DNA from: Acidobacteriota bacterium
GTDB taxonomy: Bacteria > Acidobacteriota > Vicinamibacteria > Vicinamibacterales > CAVVIG01
Assembly: GCA_003222535.1 (NCBI GenBank)
Contig: QHWJ01000199.1
Location: forward strand, 1-43,372
Direction of reading: 5' to 3'
Length of the DNA: 43,372 nucleotides
Shown here: positions 15,512 to 23,765 of the stretch, piece by piece
Layout: the number at the start of each line of letters is the position of its first letter
Position numbering within the stretch: position 1 is the first letter of the stretch
Program-made: the position numbers and the translations under genes
The notes under the pieces: model-generated
Told to the model about the DNA's origin: nothing
The model's database searches: none
What the model saw: only the letters and a program-made list of their open reading frames with translations

Positions 15512-17587
15512 ATGCCCATCCACGAACTCAAGGAACAGATTGCCCGGTTGCCCGAGCAGCCCGGGGTCTATCTGTACTTCAACGCGGAAGGGGACACGAT
15601 CTACGTCGGCAAAGCGCGCGCGCTGCGCGACAGGGTCCGGAATTACCTCGGTGCGTCCGGGTCGGATCCGAAGACCGACGCCCTGCTGGACGAGGTCGTC
15701 CGCCTCGAAGTCATCGTGACCGACTCGGTGGTGGAGGCGCTGGCGCTCGAAAACAACCTGATCAAGCAACGCGCGCCCAAATACAACATCCTGCTGCGCG
15801 ACGACAAGAACTATCCCTACCTGCAGCTGACGACGAACGAGGCGTTTCCGCGCGTCCTGGTGGCCCGCCGCGTCGAGCGCGACGGCAGTTTCTATGCCGG
15901 TCCCTTTCTGCCCGCGACCTTCGCCCGGAAGACGATGGCGCTGACGCACCGGCTGTTCGGCATGCGATCGTGCAACGAGGTGATTACCGGCAGGCGCGGC
16001 CGGCCGTGCCTCGAGTACGACATCAAGCGGTGCATCGCGCCGTGCGTCGACGCGATCTGCTCCGCCGAGGACTACGCGCGCGCCGTCGGCGTGACGCAGC
16101 TGTTTCTCGAAGGCCGGAACGACGAGCTCGTGAAGACCCTGCGGGCGCGCATGCTCGACGCCGCGTCAGGCGAGCGCTTCGAGGAAGCGGCGCAGGCGCG
16201 CGACGCGTTGCGCACGGTGCAGACGCTTCACGATCGCCAGCAGAAGATGGCGACAGCCGAGCTCGGCCACCGCGACGTCTTCGGGCTCAAGCTCGGTCCC
16301 GCCGGCGTCGCGATGCAGGTGTTCCAGGTGCGGCGCGGCCGCGTCGTGGAGCGGGTCGAGCTCGGGACGGAAGAGGCGATCGTGGGAGCCCGCGACGGAG
16401 AAGTGCTGGAGGCGGCCATCCAGCAGTTCTACGAGGTGCGCAGCGCGCCCGCGGAGATCCACGTGCCGGCGGAGCCCGACGACCGCGACGCACTCGAGAG
16501 CTGGCTGTCCGGGCGCGCCGGCCGCCGCGTGCGGATCGTCGTACCGCAGCGCGGTGAGAAGCGCGGCTTCGTCGACCTCGCCAACCGCAACGCGGCCCTC
16601 GCCTACCAGACGCGCTTCAACCAGGCGAAAACCGCGCAGTACGATGCGCTCGAGACGCTGCAGCACGTGCTGGCGCTGCCGACGCTGCCGCGACGGATCG
16701 AGTGCTTCGACATCTCGACGATTCAGGGGAGCGAAACCGTCGCGTCGATGGTGGTCTGCGAGGACGGCCGCATGCGGAAAGCGGAGTACCGGAAGTTCCG
16801 CATCCGAGGCATTGCTCGTCCTTCGACAGGCTCAGGACGAGCGGAAGCGTCGGCACGCTCAGAACGAGCAAAAACAGAGCAGCCGCTCGTGGTGAGCTTG
16901 TCGAACCACGAGCCCCCCGCCCCCCCGCCTCCGCTCGTCCGGGATCCATCGAGCTACGGCGGGCCCGTCCGACCAGCCTCCGCCAAGGCTCCGGCGGTCC
17001 GCCGAAGCTTCAGCGAAGGCGGAAGCGCCGAAGGCGCGAAGGCGGGCAGTCCCCAGTCCCCAAGTCCCCAGTCCCCAGTCCCCATTCAGGACGACTTCGC
17101 CGCCATGCATGAAGTCGTGCTCCGCCGGCACCGCAAGCTGCTCGAACAGGGTGGCCTGTTCCCGGACCTGATCCTGATCGACGGCGGCAAGGGCCAGCTG
17201 TCGGCGGCGTATGCCGCGCTCGAGGAGCTGGGCCTGGCGAATCTGGTCGCCGTGGGCATCGCGAAGAAAGAAGAGTTGATCCACACACGCGACCGCGAGG
17301 ATCCGATCGCGCTTGCTGCCAACGATCCCGCGTTGTTGCTGATGCAGCGCATTCGCGACGAGGCGCATCGGTTCGCGGTCACGTTCCATCGCCGCGCGCG
17401 CACGATGCGCGACCTGCGATCCGAGCTCGACGACGTGCCGGGCATCGGACCCGGGCGGCGCAGGACATTGCTGACGGCGTTCGGGAGCGTGGCGGGCGTG
17501 CGGCGCGCGACGCGCGAAGATCTCGCGGCGGTTGTAGGGGCGAAAGCCGCGGACGCCGTCCTTGCGTTTTTCGCGAGTCGGCCGTAA
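15512..17587 (+). CDS. uvrC: Excinuclease ABC subunit C with an in-frame repeat insertion
   Basis: Dual-incision nuclease of nucleotide excision repair, acting on the UvrB-DNA complex. Domains in order: GIY-YIG endonuclease (residues 12-95, PGVYLYF and IYVGKAR), UVR motif that contacts UvrB (about 206-240, FEEAAQARDAL), RNase H-like nuclease (DISTIQGSETVAS, then LILIDGGKGQLSAA) and C-terminal helix-hairpin-helix (LDDVPGIGPGRRRTLL). At 691 residues it is longer than usual because about 90 residues of repeat-derived low-complexity protein (about 434-524) interrupt the RNase H-like region between KFRIRGI and DDFAAMHEVVLRR. Both sides stay in frame. A CATAGT box (15501-15506) lies just before the ATG. 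Confidence 0.95.
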   Translation: MPIHELKEQIARLPEQPGVYLYFNAEGDTIYVGKARALRDRVRNYLGASGSDPKTDALLDEVVRLEVIVTDSVVEALALENNLIKQRAPKYNILLRDDKNYPYLQLTTNEAFPRVLVARRVERDGSFYAGPFLPATFARKTMALTHRLFGMRSCNEVITGRRGRPCLEYDIKRCIAPCVDAICSAEDYARAVGVTQLFLEGRNDELVKTLRARMLDAASGERFEEAAQARDALRTVQTLHDRQQKMATAELGHRDVFGLKLGPAGVAMQVFQVRRGRVVERVELGTEEAIVGARDGEVLEAAIQQFYEVRSAPAEIHVPAEPDDRDALESWLSGRAGRRVRIVVPQRGEKRGFVDLANRNAALAYQTRFNQAKTAQYDALETLQHVLALPTLPRRIECFDISTIQGSETVASMVVCEDGRMRKAEYRKFRIRGIARPSTGSGRAEASARSERAKTEQPLVVSLSNHEPPAPPPPLVRDPSSYGGPVRPASAKAPAVRRSFSEGGSAEGAKAGSPQSPSPQSPVPIQDDFAAMHEVVLRRHRKLLEQGGLFPDLILIDGGKGQLSAAYAALEELGLANLVAVGIAKKEELIHTRDREDPIALAANDPALLLMQRIRDEAHRFAVTFHRRARTMRDLRSELDDVPGIGPGRRRTLLTAFGSVAGVRRATREDLAAVVGAKAADAVLAFFASRP
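16811..17085. repeat. Composite repeat cassette inserted in frame in uvrC
   Basis: Three different repeat types lie end to end. First, 16815-16842 is the exact reverse complement of 9365-9392, followed by related GAGC units and a GCTCGTGGTGAGC...CCACGAGC palindrome (about 16884-16912). Second, a CCAAGGCTCCGGCGG / CTTCAGCGAAGGCGGAAGC block occupies about 16981-17043. Third, there is a CAGTCCCC array at about 17046-17085. The total length keeps the uvrC frame. Confidence 0.85.
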
Positions 17588-17589
17588 CC

Positions 17590-18246
17590 TTGACTGGCTT
17601 GCCGGGCATCGACGTCTCGCAGATCTTCATCGCGCTCATCGTTCTGCTGTTCTCGCTGACGGTACATGAAATGGCGCACGCGTGGACGGCGGATCGCCTC
17701 GGCGATCCGACGGCGCGCCTGCTCGGCCGTGTGTCGCTCAATCCGCTCGTGCACGCCGATCCGATCGGCACGATTCTGTTTCCGCTCATCGCGATGGTCA
17801 GCGGCGCGCCGCTGATCGGCTGGGCCAAGCCGGTACCGGTGAACATGCGCTACCTCCAGCGTCCCCGGCGCGACTACATGCTGGTGGCGGCCGCCGGCCC
17901 CGCGAGCAATCTCGTGCTGGCCGTCGTCGCGTCCGTGGCGCTCGTGGTGCTGCCGATCTCGCCGCAGACGCTCGACGAGGCCAACGTCACCGTGCCGCTG
18001 GCGACGATCCTGAGCCAGTTGATGCAGCTGAACGTCCTGCTCGCCGTCTTCAATATGGTGCCGATTCCGCCGCTCGACGGCGGCAACGTGCTCGCGGGCC
18101 TGCTGCCGCCGTCGGCCGCGGCGCTGTTCAATCAAATCCGGCCGTACGGCTTTCTGCTCCTCTACGCGCTCGTCCTCACCGGCGGCTTCAACTACATTGT
18201 CGTGCCGCCGTATCGGTTCATCGTCTCCTGGCTTCCGACAAAGTGA
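17590..18246 (+). CDS. Site-2 protease family membrane metallopeptidase (M50)
   Basis: Intramembrane zinc protease, 218 residues, with several hydrophobic helices. The zinc site is HEMAH (about residues 26-30) in LTVHEMAHAW, and the third ligand lies in NMVPIPPLDGGNVL. GWAKPVPVNMRYLQRPRRDYMLVAAAGPASNL is characteristic of the short rhomboid-like S2P subgroup without PDZ. TTG 17590 lies 2 nt after the uvrC stop; a second TTG at 17599 is possible. Its end overlaps trpS by 4 bp. Substrates are unknown. Confidence 0.9.
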   Translation: MTGLPGIDVSQIFIALIVLLFSLTVHEMAHAWTADRLGDPTARLLGRVSLNPLVHADPIGTILFPLIAMVSGAPLIGWAKPVPVNMRYLQRPRRDYMLVAAAGPASNLVLAVVASVALVVLPISPQTLDEANVTVPLATILSQLMQLNVLLAVFNMVPIPPLDGGNVLAGLLPPSAAALFNQIRPYGFLLLYALVLTGGFNYIVVPPYRFIVSWLPTK

Positions 18247-19244
18247 CCTCTCGCGGGCGCGTCGTTTCCGGCATGCGGCCGACCGGCCGCCTCCATCTCG
18301 GTCATCTGGTTGGCGCCCTCGGCAACTGGGTGCCGCTGCAGGACACGTACGACTGCTTCTACTTCGTAGCCGACTGGCACGCGCTGACCAGCGAATATGC
18401 CGACACGAGCCGTATCGCGCGCAACGTGTACGACGTCGTCGCCGACTGGATCGGCGCCGGCCTCGATCCCGAGAAGGGCACGTTCTTCGTGCAGTCGCTC
18501 GTGCCCGAGCATGCCGAGCTCTACCTGCTGCTGTCGATGGTGATCGCCGTGCCCTGGCTCGAGCGCGTGCCGACCTACAAGGAGCAGCGCGAGACGCTGA
18601 AAGACAAGGATCTCTCGACGATCGGCTTTCTCGGCTACCCGCTGCTGCAGACCGCCGACGTCGCGATGTACGACGCGCAGTTCGTGCCGGTCGGCGAAGA
18701 TCAGGTCGCGCACCTCGAGCTGGCGCGCGAGGTGGTCCGCCGGTTCAACAAGTTTTTCGGCGACGTCCTTGTCGAACCGCAGCCGCTCCTGACGACGTTC
18801 GGCCGGCTGCCCGGGCTGGACGGCGACAAGAAGATGAGCAAGAGCCTCGGCAACACGATTCATCTGTCCGACACCGAAGACGAGGTGAGAAAGAAAGTCA
18901 GGCAGATGTACACCGATCCGAAACGGATCCGGGCCGACATTCCCGGGACGGTCGAAGGCAACCCGGTGTTCGTCTATCACGACGCGTTCAACTCGAACAC
19001 GGTGGAAGTGGAGGACCTGAAGGCGCGGTATCGCGCCGGGAAGGTCGGCGACGTCGAGGTGAAAACGAAGCTGGCGATCGCGTTGAATGCGTATCTGGAG
19101 CCGATCCGCCAGCGGCGCTCCGCCGTGCTCGCGAGGCCGGGCCATCTCCGCGAGATCCTGTTCGAAGGCTCGAAGCGGGCGCGCGCCGTCGCCGCCGGAA
19201 CGATGGACCGCGTGCGCGAGGCGATGAAGATTACGTACAAATGA
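18243..19244 (+). CDS. trpS: Tryptophanyl-tRNA synthetase
   Basis: Class I aminoacyl-tRNA synthetase charging tRNA-Trp. The 333-residue length is typical. The HIGH-like motif is in RPTGRLHLGHLVGAL, the KMSKS loop is in GDKKMSKSLGNTI, and YFVADWHALTSEY and LQTADVAMYDAQFVPVGEDQ match the Trp/ATP pocket. The GTG at 18243 overlaps the upstream stop (GTGA), supporting coupling; the longer upstream frame is antisense to nothing useful and belongs to the M50 gene's shadow. The 3' end overlaps scpA by 4 bp. Confidence 0.96.
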   Translation: MTSRGRVVSGMRPTGRLHLGHLVGALGNWVPLQDTYDCFYFVADWHALTSEYADTSRIARNVYDVVADWIGAGLDPEKGTFFVQSLVPEHAELYLLLSMVIAVPWLERVPTYKEQRETLKDKDLSTIGFLGYPLLQTADVAMYDAQFVPVGEDQVAHLELAREVVRRFNKFFGDVLVEPQPLLTTFGRLPGLDGDKKMSKSLGNTIHLSDTEDEVRKKVRQMYTDPKRIRADIPGTVEGNPVFVYHDAFNSNTVEVEDLKARYRAGKVGDVEVKTKLAIALNAYLEPIRQRRSAVLARPGHLREILFEGSKRARAVAAGTMDRVREAMKITYK

Positions 19245-20047
19245 GCGAGTCCTATTCCGAGTTCGAATCGGCGCCGGATGCGTTCCCCGTCAAGCTGTCG
19301 AATTTCGAAGGGCCGCTCGATCTCCTGCTGCACCTCATCAAGACGAACGCGTTGAACATCCACGACATTCCGATCGCGCTCATCACCGCGCAGTATCTCG
19401 CGGCGATCGAGCTGCTGCAGGAGCTGGATCTCGACGTGGCCGGCGAGTTCCTCGTCATGGCGGCGACGCTCATCCACATCAAGTCGAAGATGCTGCTGCC
19501 GCGGCCCGAGACCGCCGCCGGAGTGGAGGGCGAGGCAGAAGATCCGCGCGACGCGCTGGTTCGCCGGCTGCTCGAGCATCAGAAGTTCAAGGCGGCGGCC
19601 GGGCTGCTGCACGAGCGCGAGCAGCTCCGCGCCGCGCAGTGGCTGCGCCCCGACGGACGCGTCGCGGAGATGGCCGGCGACGGCTGCGAGCCGGAGCTCG
19701 AGGTCGATCTCTTCAGCCTGCTCACGGCGTTCCAGGCCGTCGTGGAGCGCGCGAAGCTGCGGCCCAGAGTCGTGTTGCCGCCCGAGCAGATTTCGATCGA
19801 GACGCGCATCGGCCAGCTGCTGGCGCGCCTCTCCGAGACCGAAGCGTGCGGCTTCGAGGATCTCTTCGCCGACATCTCCGACCGCAGCGGGCTCATCGTC
19901 ACGTTTCTCGCGCTGCTCGAGATGATTCGCCTGAAGCTCGTGAGGGTCTTCCAGTCCGGGAGCTTCGGCCCGGTCCGCGTCTACCGGCGATCGAGGCCGG
20001 CCGACGCGCCGCATCCGATTGGGGATCCGGAGGGAAATCGTGGCTGA
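19241..20047 (+). CDS. scpA: Segregation and condensation protein A
   Basis: Kleisin subunit bridging SMC heads in bacterial condensin, needed for chromosome segregation. The 268-residue protein has the N-terminal signature FEGPLDLLLHLIKTNALNIHDIPIALITAQYL, followed by LVMAATLIHIKSKMLLP, and the C-terminal winged helix (about 195-255: IVTFLALLEMIRLKLVRVFQ). ATG 19241 overlaps the trpS stop (ATGA). The gene overlaps scpB by 8 bp when scpB starts at 20040. The SMC partner is not in the window. Confidence 0.96.
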   Translation: MSESYSEFESAPDAFPVKLSNFEGPLDLLLHLIKTNALNIHDIPIALITAQYLAAIELLQELDLDVAGEFLVMAATLIHIKSKMLLPRPETAAGVEGEAEDPRDALVRRLLEHQKFKAAAGLLHEREQLRAAQWLRPDGRVAEMAGDGCEPELEVDLFSLLTAFQAVVERAKLRPRVVLPPEQISIETRIGQLLARLSETEACGFEDLFADISDRSGLIVTFLALLEMIRLKLVRVFQSGSFGPVRVYRRSRPADAPHPIGDPEGNRG

Positions 20048-20783
20048 ACAAGACGACACCGGACGGGACGAGCCGACCGGGCGGGGCGGGCGGGAACGGC
20101 AGGATGGGCGAAACGGGCAGGAGCGTTCGGAAAGCCTCCCGACGCGGCGCTCCGCGGAGCTTAAAGCGATTCTCGAGGCGCTGATCTTCGCGTCGCCGGA
20201 ACCGCTGACGCCGAAGGCGATGTGCAAGCTGCTCGACACCGAGCCGAAAGAAGACGTGCAGACGGCGCTGGCCGACCTGAAGCAGGACTACGAGCGCCCG
20301 GGAGGGCTTCAGCTCGTGGAAGTCGCCGGTGGGTTTCAGATCGTCACGCGTTCAGACCTCCACGACTGGGTGCGCCGGCTGTTCCACGAGCGCACCACGC
20401 AAAAGCTCACGGTGCAGGCGCTCGAAACGGTGGCGGTCATCGCGTATCGACAGCCGATCACCGCCGCCGAGATCACCGAGGTGCGCGGCGTCAACACGTC
20501 GGGGGTGCTGAACACGCTGCTCGAGCGCCACCTGATCAAGATTGTCGGGCGGAAACAGGTCGTCGGCCGGCCGTTCCTGTATGCGACGACCAGGGAGTTT
20601 CTGATTCGCTTCGGCCTGAACGACCTCACCGATCTCCCGAAGGTCGAAGATATGGCGGAAGCGCTCGGTCTCGACACGCCGATCCTGACCGAGCGGACAC
20701 CCAACGAGGAACTGCTGCCCGTCGAAGAACTCGATCCCGATGACGAGCCGCCGACTGAAGAACCGAGCGGCTCGGTACACTGA
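20040..20783 (+). CDS. scpB: Segregation and condensation protein B
   Basis: Dimeric winged-helix partner of ScpA in the SMC complex. The GTG at 20040 is preferred over the upstream ATG (20019) because GGAGGG lies at 20029-20034 with good spacing. The protein has a polar N-terminal stretch of about 35 residues, then two winged helices (LKAILEALIFASPEPLT..., and ALETVAVIAYRQPITAAEITEVRGVNTSGVL...GRPFLYATTREFLIRFGL). The C-terminus is acidic. Its stop lies at the border of a GGACACC word repeat. Confidence 0.95.
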   Translation: MAEQDDTGRDEPTGRGGRERQDGRNGQERSESLPTRRSAELKAILEALIFASPEPLTPKAMCKLLDTEPKEDVQTALADLKQDYERPGGLQLVEVAGGFQIVTRSDLHDWVRRLFHERTTQKLTVQALETVAVIAYRQPITAAEITEVRGVNTSGVLNTLLERHLIKIVGRKQVVGRPFLYATTREFLIRFGLNDLTDLPKVEDMAEALGLDTPILTERTPNEELLPVEELDPDDEPPTEEPSGSVH

Positions 20784-20785
20784 GT

Positions 20786-20902
20786 CAAGACAAGGACACC
20801 AAGGAACTGAAACAGGACCAGGACACCAAGGGTACGAAGGACACAGAGGTTAACCTCGGATTCTGTCTTTGTGTCCTTTGTCTCCTTTGTGTCCTTGGTG
20901 AC
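20786..20902. repeat. Word-repeat hairpin (AAGGACACC / GTGTCCTTT) between scpB and rluB
   Basis: AAGGACACCAAGG, ACCAGGACACCAAGG and GAAGGACACAGAGG on the left face TCTGTCTTTGTGTCC, TTTGTCTCC and TTTGTGTCCTTGG on the right. The right arm encodes the last residues of RluB (HKGDKGHKDRIRG), so the convergent gene has its C-terminus in the element. Confidence 0.85.
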
Positions 20903-21644
20903 GCGTCTGCGCAGCGTCGTCGCGCGTCGCGGCTTTTTGCAGCCGCGCGACTTCGTCTGCATTCAACTCCCGCCAGCGCCCCAGCTTCAGCTTTGCATCT
21001 CGGATGGGCCCGATCGCGACGCGTTTCAGATGGTCGACCGGGTGGCCGATCGCGTCGCACATCTTCCGCACCTGGCGATTCCGTCCTTCGCGGACCGTGA
21101 CGATGAGTGTCGTGTCGTTGGCTTCGCGCTTCGATGGCAGGACCTTCACCTCGGCGGGTCCCGTTCGCCGGCCGTCGATCACCAGACCGCGGGAGAGCCG
21201 ATCGAGATCGTGCGCGTCCGGCACGCCGAGGACGCGCGCCTCGTAAACGCGGACGACGCCATGGCTTGGGTGCGTCAGCCGCGCCGCCAGGTCGCCGTCA
21301 TTGGTGAGCAGCAACAGCCCCTCAGACTCGTAATCGAGGCGGCCCACCGGGTAGACGTACTCGCGGACACCGCGCAGCAGATCGATGACCGTCGGCCGCC
21401 TCTGCGGATCGGATCGGGTCGTCACATACCCGCGCGGCTTGTTCAGCAGCAGGTAGCGGTGGTGCTCGACGACCTTCACACGGCGGCCATCGACGCGGAT
21501 GTCGTCCCGAGCGGGATCCGCCTTCGTCCCAAGCTCGAAGGTGGTGACGCCGTTCACGCTCACGCGTCCCTCGCGCATCATCTGCTCCGACGCGCGCCGC
21601 GATGCGACGCCGGCCTGCGACAGGATCTTCTGCAGCCTTTTCAT
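20850..21644 (-). CDS. rluB: 23S rRNA pseudouridine synthase of the RsuA/RluB family
   Basis: Isomerises a uridine in 23S rRNA. An N-terminal S4 domain (MKRLQKILSQAGVASRRASEQMMREGRVSVNG) is followed by the synthase domain with LLLNKPRGYVTT, the catalytic Asp in VYPVGRLDYESEGLLLLTNDG, and EGRNRQVRKMCDAIGHPV. The ATG at 21642-21644 begins at the S4 domain; the longer frame runs through the CACGAAA repeat. About 20 C-terminal residues (after LQKAATRDDAAQ) are repeat-encoded. In many bacteria this gene follows scpB on the same strand; here it is inverted. RsuA/RluE specificity cannot be excluded. Confidence 0.92.
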   Translation of the reverse strand: MKRLQKILSQAGVASRRASEQMMREGRVSVNGVTTFELGTKADPARDDIRVDGRRVKVVEHHRYLLLNKPRGYVTTRSDPQRRPTVIDLLRGVREYVYPVGRLDYESEGLLLLTNDGDLAARLTHPSHGVVRVYEARVLGVPDAHDLDRLSRGLVIDGRRTGPAEVKVLPSKREANDTTLIVTVREGRNRQVRKMCDAIGHPVDHLKRVAIGPIRDAKLKLGRWRELNADEVARLQKAATRDDAAQTRHQGHKGDKGHKDRIRG

Positions 21645-21656
21645 TGTCAAAAGAGC

Positions 21657-21740
21657 ACCACGAAAACACGAAAACACGAAAAAGAATTCTTGGGTTTCAG
21701 GCCTTTTTCGTGAGCTTTCGCGTCTTCGTGCTTTCGTGGT
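21657..21740. repeat. Word-repeat hairpin (CACGAAAA / TTTTCGTG) between rluB and the hydrolase
   Basis: ACCACGAAAACACGAAAAC... (21657-21684) faces CTTTTTCGTGAGC..CGTCTTCGTGCTTTCGTGGT (21702-21740). It uses the same word as the element at 27346-27429. It lies between two minus-strand genes, immediately upstream of the rluB start. Confidence 0.88.
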
Positions 21741-21751
21741 TGCATTTTGCA

Positions 21752-22951
21752 TCAGCGAGAAAGCAGGTCCCCCCAGAATCCCGCCAGCTGCAGTACGTCG
21801 CCGGCGTGCATGGGCCGGTCGGCTTCGGCGTGCGAGATGAGGCCGCTCACGAGCAGCCGCGCTTGCGTGTGCCCGCGCAGATCCTCCGCGAGGTATTCCG
21901 ATTCGATCGCCGGGATGACGTTGTCGTCCGTGCCGTGCAGCAGAAAGACCGGCGCCGACGGCTTCGGCGACTTCGACGGCGACAGCGGCGGGGCGCCGCC
22001 GTAAGACCCCACGAACGGCAGCAGCTTCGGCCCGAGATGCACCACGTCGCGCGCGTTCACGTAGCGGAGCAGAGTCGCCGACGGCTCGGGCAGCCGCCTG
22101 GCCAGCTCGCGCAGCGCCCCGAATTCACGATCGGCCTCCGGCTTGTCAACACGATCGAGATGCGACGCCCACAGAAACTGCCGGACCGCCGCGCGCAGCG
22201 GCTCGACTTGCGCCCTGGGGACGAGCCGGTCGGCGAGACCGAGCAGCATGACCGCCACGCCGTAATCGTGCGGCGCCCGGATGACCGGCGGCTGCGCGGC
22301 GCCGGGCTCCAGGCGCAGCTGGTGCACCGGCGGCGGCTCGATCCCCGTGCACAGATAGCGCAGCACGCGCGGCAGATCGTCGTGGCCGCCGAACGCGAAG
22401 ACGAACGCGGTCCGGCCCGCCATCGACGGCCGGCCGGCCGCGACCACCGACAGCCCTCCGCTGAAGCTGATGCCCATCATTCCGACCTTGCCATCGGGCG
22501 CGAGGCCCGAGTCGGACCACAACCACCCGGCCGCCTGCTCGATGGCGTCGGTGATGGCTGGAGTGATCTCGAAATGCGAGAGCTCCGGAATGTCGGGCGT
22601 GACGATCGCAAGGCCGCTGCCGGACAGCTGACGCGCCAGACCGACGAGCCGCGGCTCATCGATGCCGGCCGGGTGCAGGCCCGAGACGAGCAGCGCCGCG
22701 CGATGCCGTGATCGCGATGGTTCGTAGAGTCGGGCCCGCAGCGGTCCGCGCCCCGTCGGGATCACGATCTCGCGCTCGCGCTCCGTGGTCGTGTCGAGAT
22801 CGGCGATGCGGCGGGGCGTGCCTTGCACGTCCGCCGCGCGGATGACGAACGAAAGACCGTGAATGTACGGGCGCGCGATGAGCGCGGCGCCAGCCAGGGA
22901 CGCGAGCACGAAGACAAGCGTTGCGATGCGGCGGCCGCGCATGAGCCGCAT
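21752..22951 (-). CDS. Alpha/beta hydrolase, membrane-anchored
   Basis: The 399 residues include an N-terminal hydrophobic helix (about residues 10-28), which acts as an anchor or signal. The hydrolase core shows the nucleophile elbow GMMGISFSGGLSVV (Ser), an acid in HGTDDNVIP and a His in LISHAEADRP, so the catalytic triad seems complete. The dienelactone-hydrolase-like look (LHPAGIDEPR near the oxyanion region) suggests ester or peptide hydrolysis, but the substrate is unknown. The ATG at 22949-22951 is chosen because the longer frame passes through the GCAGAATTG repeat. Confidence 0.85.
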   Translation of the reverse strand: MRLMRGRRIATLVFVLASLAGAALIARPYIHGLSFVIRAADVQGTPRRIADLDTTTEREREIVIPTGRGPLRARLYEPSRSRHRAALLVSGLHPAGIDEPRLVGLARQLSGSGLAIVTPDIPELSHFEITPAITDAIEQAAGWLWSDSGLAPDGKVGMMGISFSGGLSVVAAGRPSMAGRTAFVFAFGGHDDLPRVLRYLCTGIEPPPVHQLRLEPGAAQPPVIRAPHDYGVAVMLLGLADRLVPRAQVEPLRAAVRQFLWASHLDRVDKPEADREFGALRELARRLPEPSATLLRYVNARDVVHLGPKLLPFVGSYGGAPPLSPSKSPKPSAPVFLLHGTDDNVIPAIESEYLAEDLRGHTQARLLVSGLISHAEADRPMHAGDVLQLAGFWGDLLSR

Positions 22952-22970
22952 GTTACACTCGCCCTCACGC

Positions 22971-23072
22971 GATTGCAGAATGGCAGGATTACAGAATTGC
23001 AGGAACGGAAGGCTGTAGACCCTTCGCGCCTTCCCTTTCTGCAATCCTACCATTCCGCAATTCTGCAATCCT
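22971..23072. repeat. Word-repeat hairpin (TTGCAGAA / TTCTGCAA) between hydrolase and cmk
   Basis: GATTGCAGAATGGCAGG, ATTACAGAATTGCAGG and AACGGAAGGC (22971-23013) face GCCTTCC, TTTCTGCAATCC, TACCATTCCGC and AATTCTGCAATCCT (23028-23072). The gap between the divergent genes contains little else, so both promoters must lie in or beside the element. Confidence 0.88.
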
Positions 23073-23073
23073 C

Positions 23074-23748
23074 ATGAAGTCTCTCGTCATTGCCATCGAT
23101 GGTCCTTCAGGGGCCGGGAAAGGAACCGTCGCCCGCGCGGTGGCCAGCGAGCTCGGTTACCGCCACGTGGACAGCGGCGCCATGTATCGCGCAGTCGGCT
23201 GGCGCGCGATCCGCGACGGCGTCTCCCTCGAGGACGAGGCGGCCGTGGCCGCGCTCGCCGAACGTTCGCGGATCGACGTGTCGAACAGGCACATCACGAT
23301 AGACGACGTCGACGTCACGCGCGCGATCCGCACGCCGGAAATCGACCGCGCGGCCGCCGCCGTGGCCCGCCTGCCGCGCGTGCGGTCGGTGCTCGTCGAA
23401 CGTCAGCGCCAGATGGCCGCCACGGGCGCGATCGTCATGGAGGGACGCGACATCGGCACAGTGGTGTTCCCCAACGCCGACGTGAAGGTCTACCTGGACG
23501 CGTCGCCCGACGAACGCGCACGCCGCCGCGCGAACGACCCCGCCCACACGGGAGTCCCCGCGGCCGTTTCTGAAGTGGCGACCCTTCTCACCCAGCGCGA
23601 CGAGCTCGATCGTACGCGCCCCGCGTCGCCGCTCCATGCGGCGTCCGACGCAGTGGTTGTCGATACGACGGGGAAAAGTGTCGAGGACGTCGTTCAAGAA
23701 GTCTTGCGCGTGGTCAGAGAGCACGGACTCGGGGACTCGGGGACTTGA
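23074..23748 (+). CDS. cmk: Cytidylate kinase
   Basis: Transfers phosphate from ATP to CMP or dCMP. The 224-residue protein has the P-loop IDGPSGAGKGTVAR (residues 8-21), the conserved HVDSGAMYRAV and EGRDIGTVVFPNADVKVYL, and the lid region ERARRR and QRDELDRTRPASPL. ATG 23074 directly follows the repeat hairpin. The last residues (LGDSGT) come from a GGACTCGGG word repeat (about 23725-23760). Synteny with rpsA downstream is common in bacteria, although a DUF6335 gene intervenes here. Confidence 0.95.
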   Translation: MKSLVIAIDGPSGAGKGTVARAVASELGYRHVDSGAMYRAVGWRAIRDGVSLEDEAAVAALAERSRIDVSNRHITIDDVDVTRAIRTPEIDRAAAAVARLPRVRSVLVERQRQMAATGAIVMEGRDIGTVVFPNADVKVYLDASPDERARRRANDPAHTGVPAAVSEVATLLTQRDELDRTRPASPLHAASDAVVVDTTGKSVEDVVQEVLRVVREHGLGDSGT

Positions 23749-23765
23749 GGACTAAGGGACCCGTC

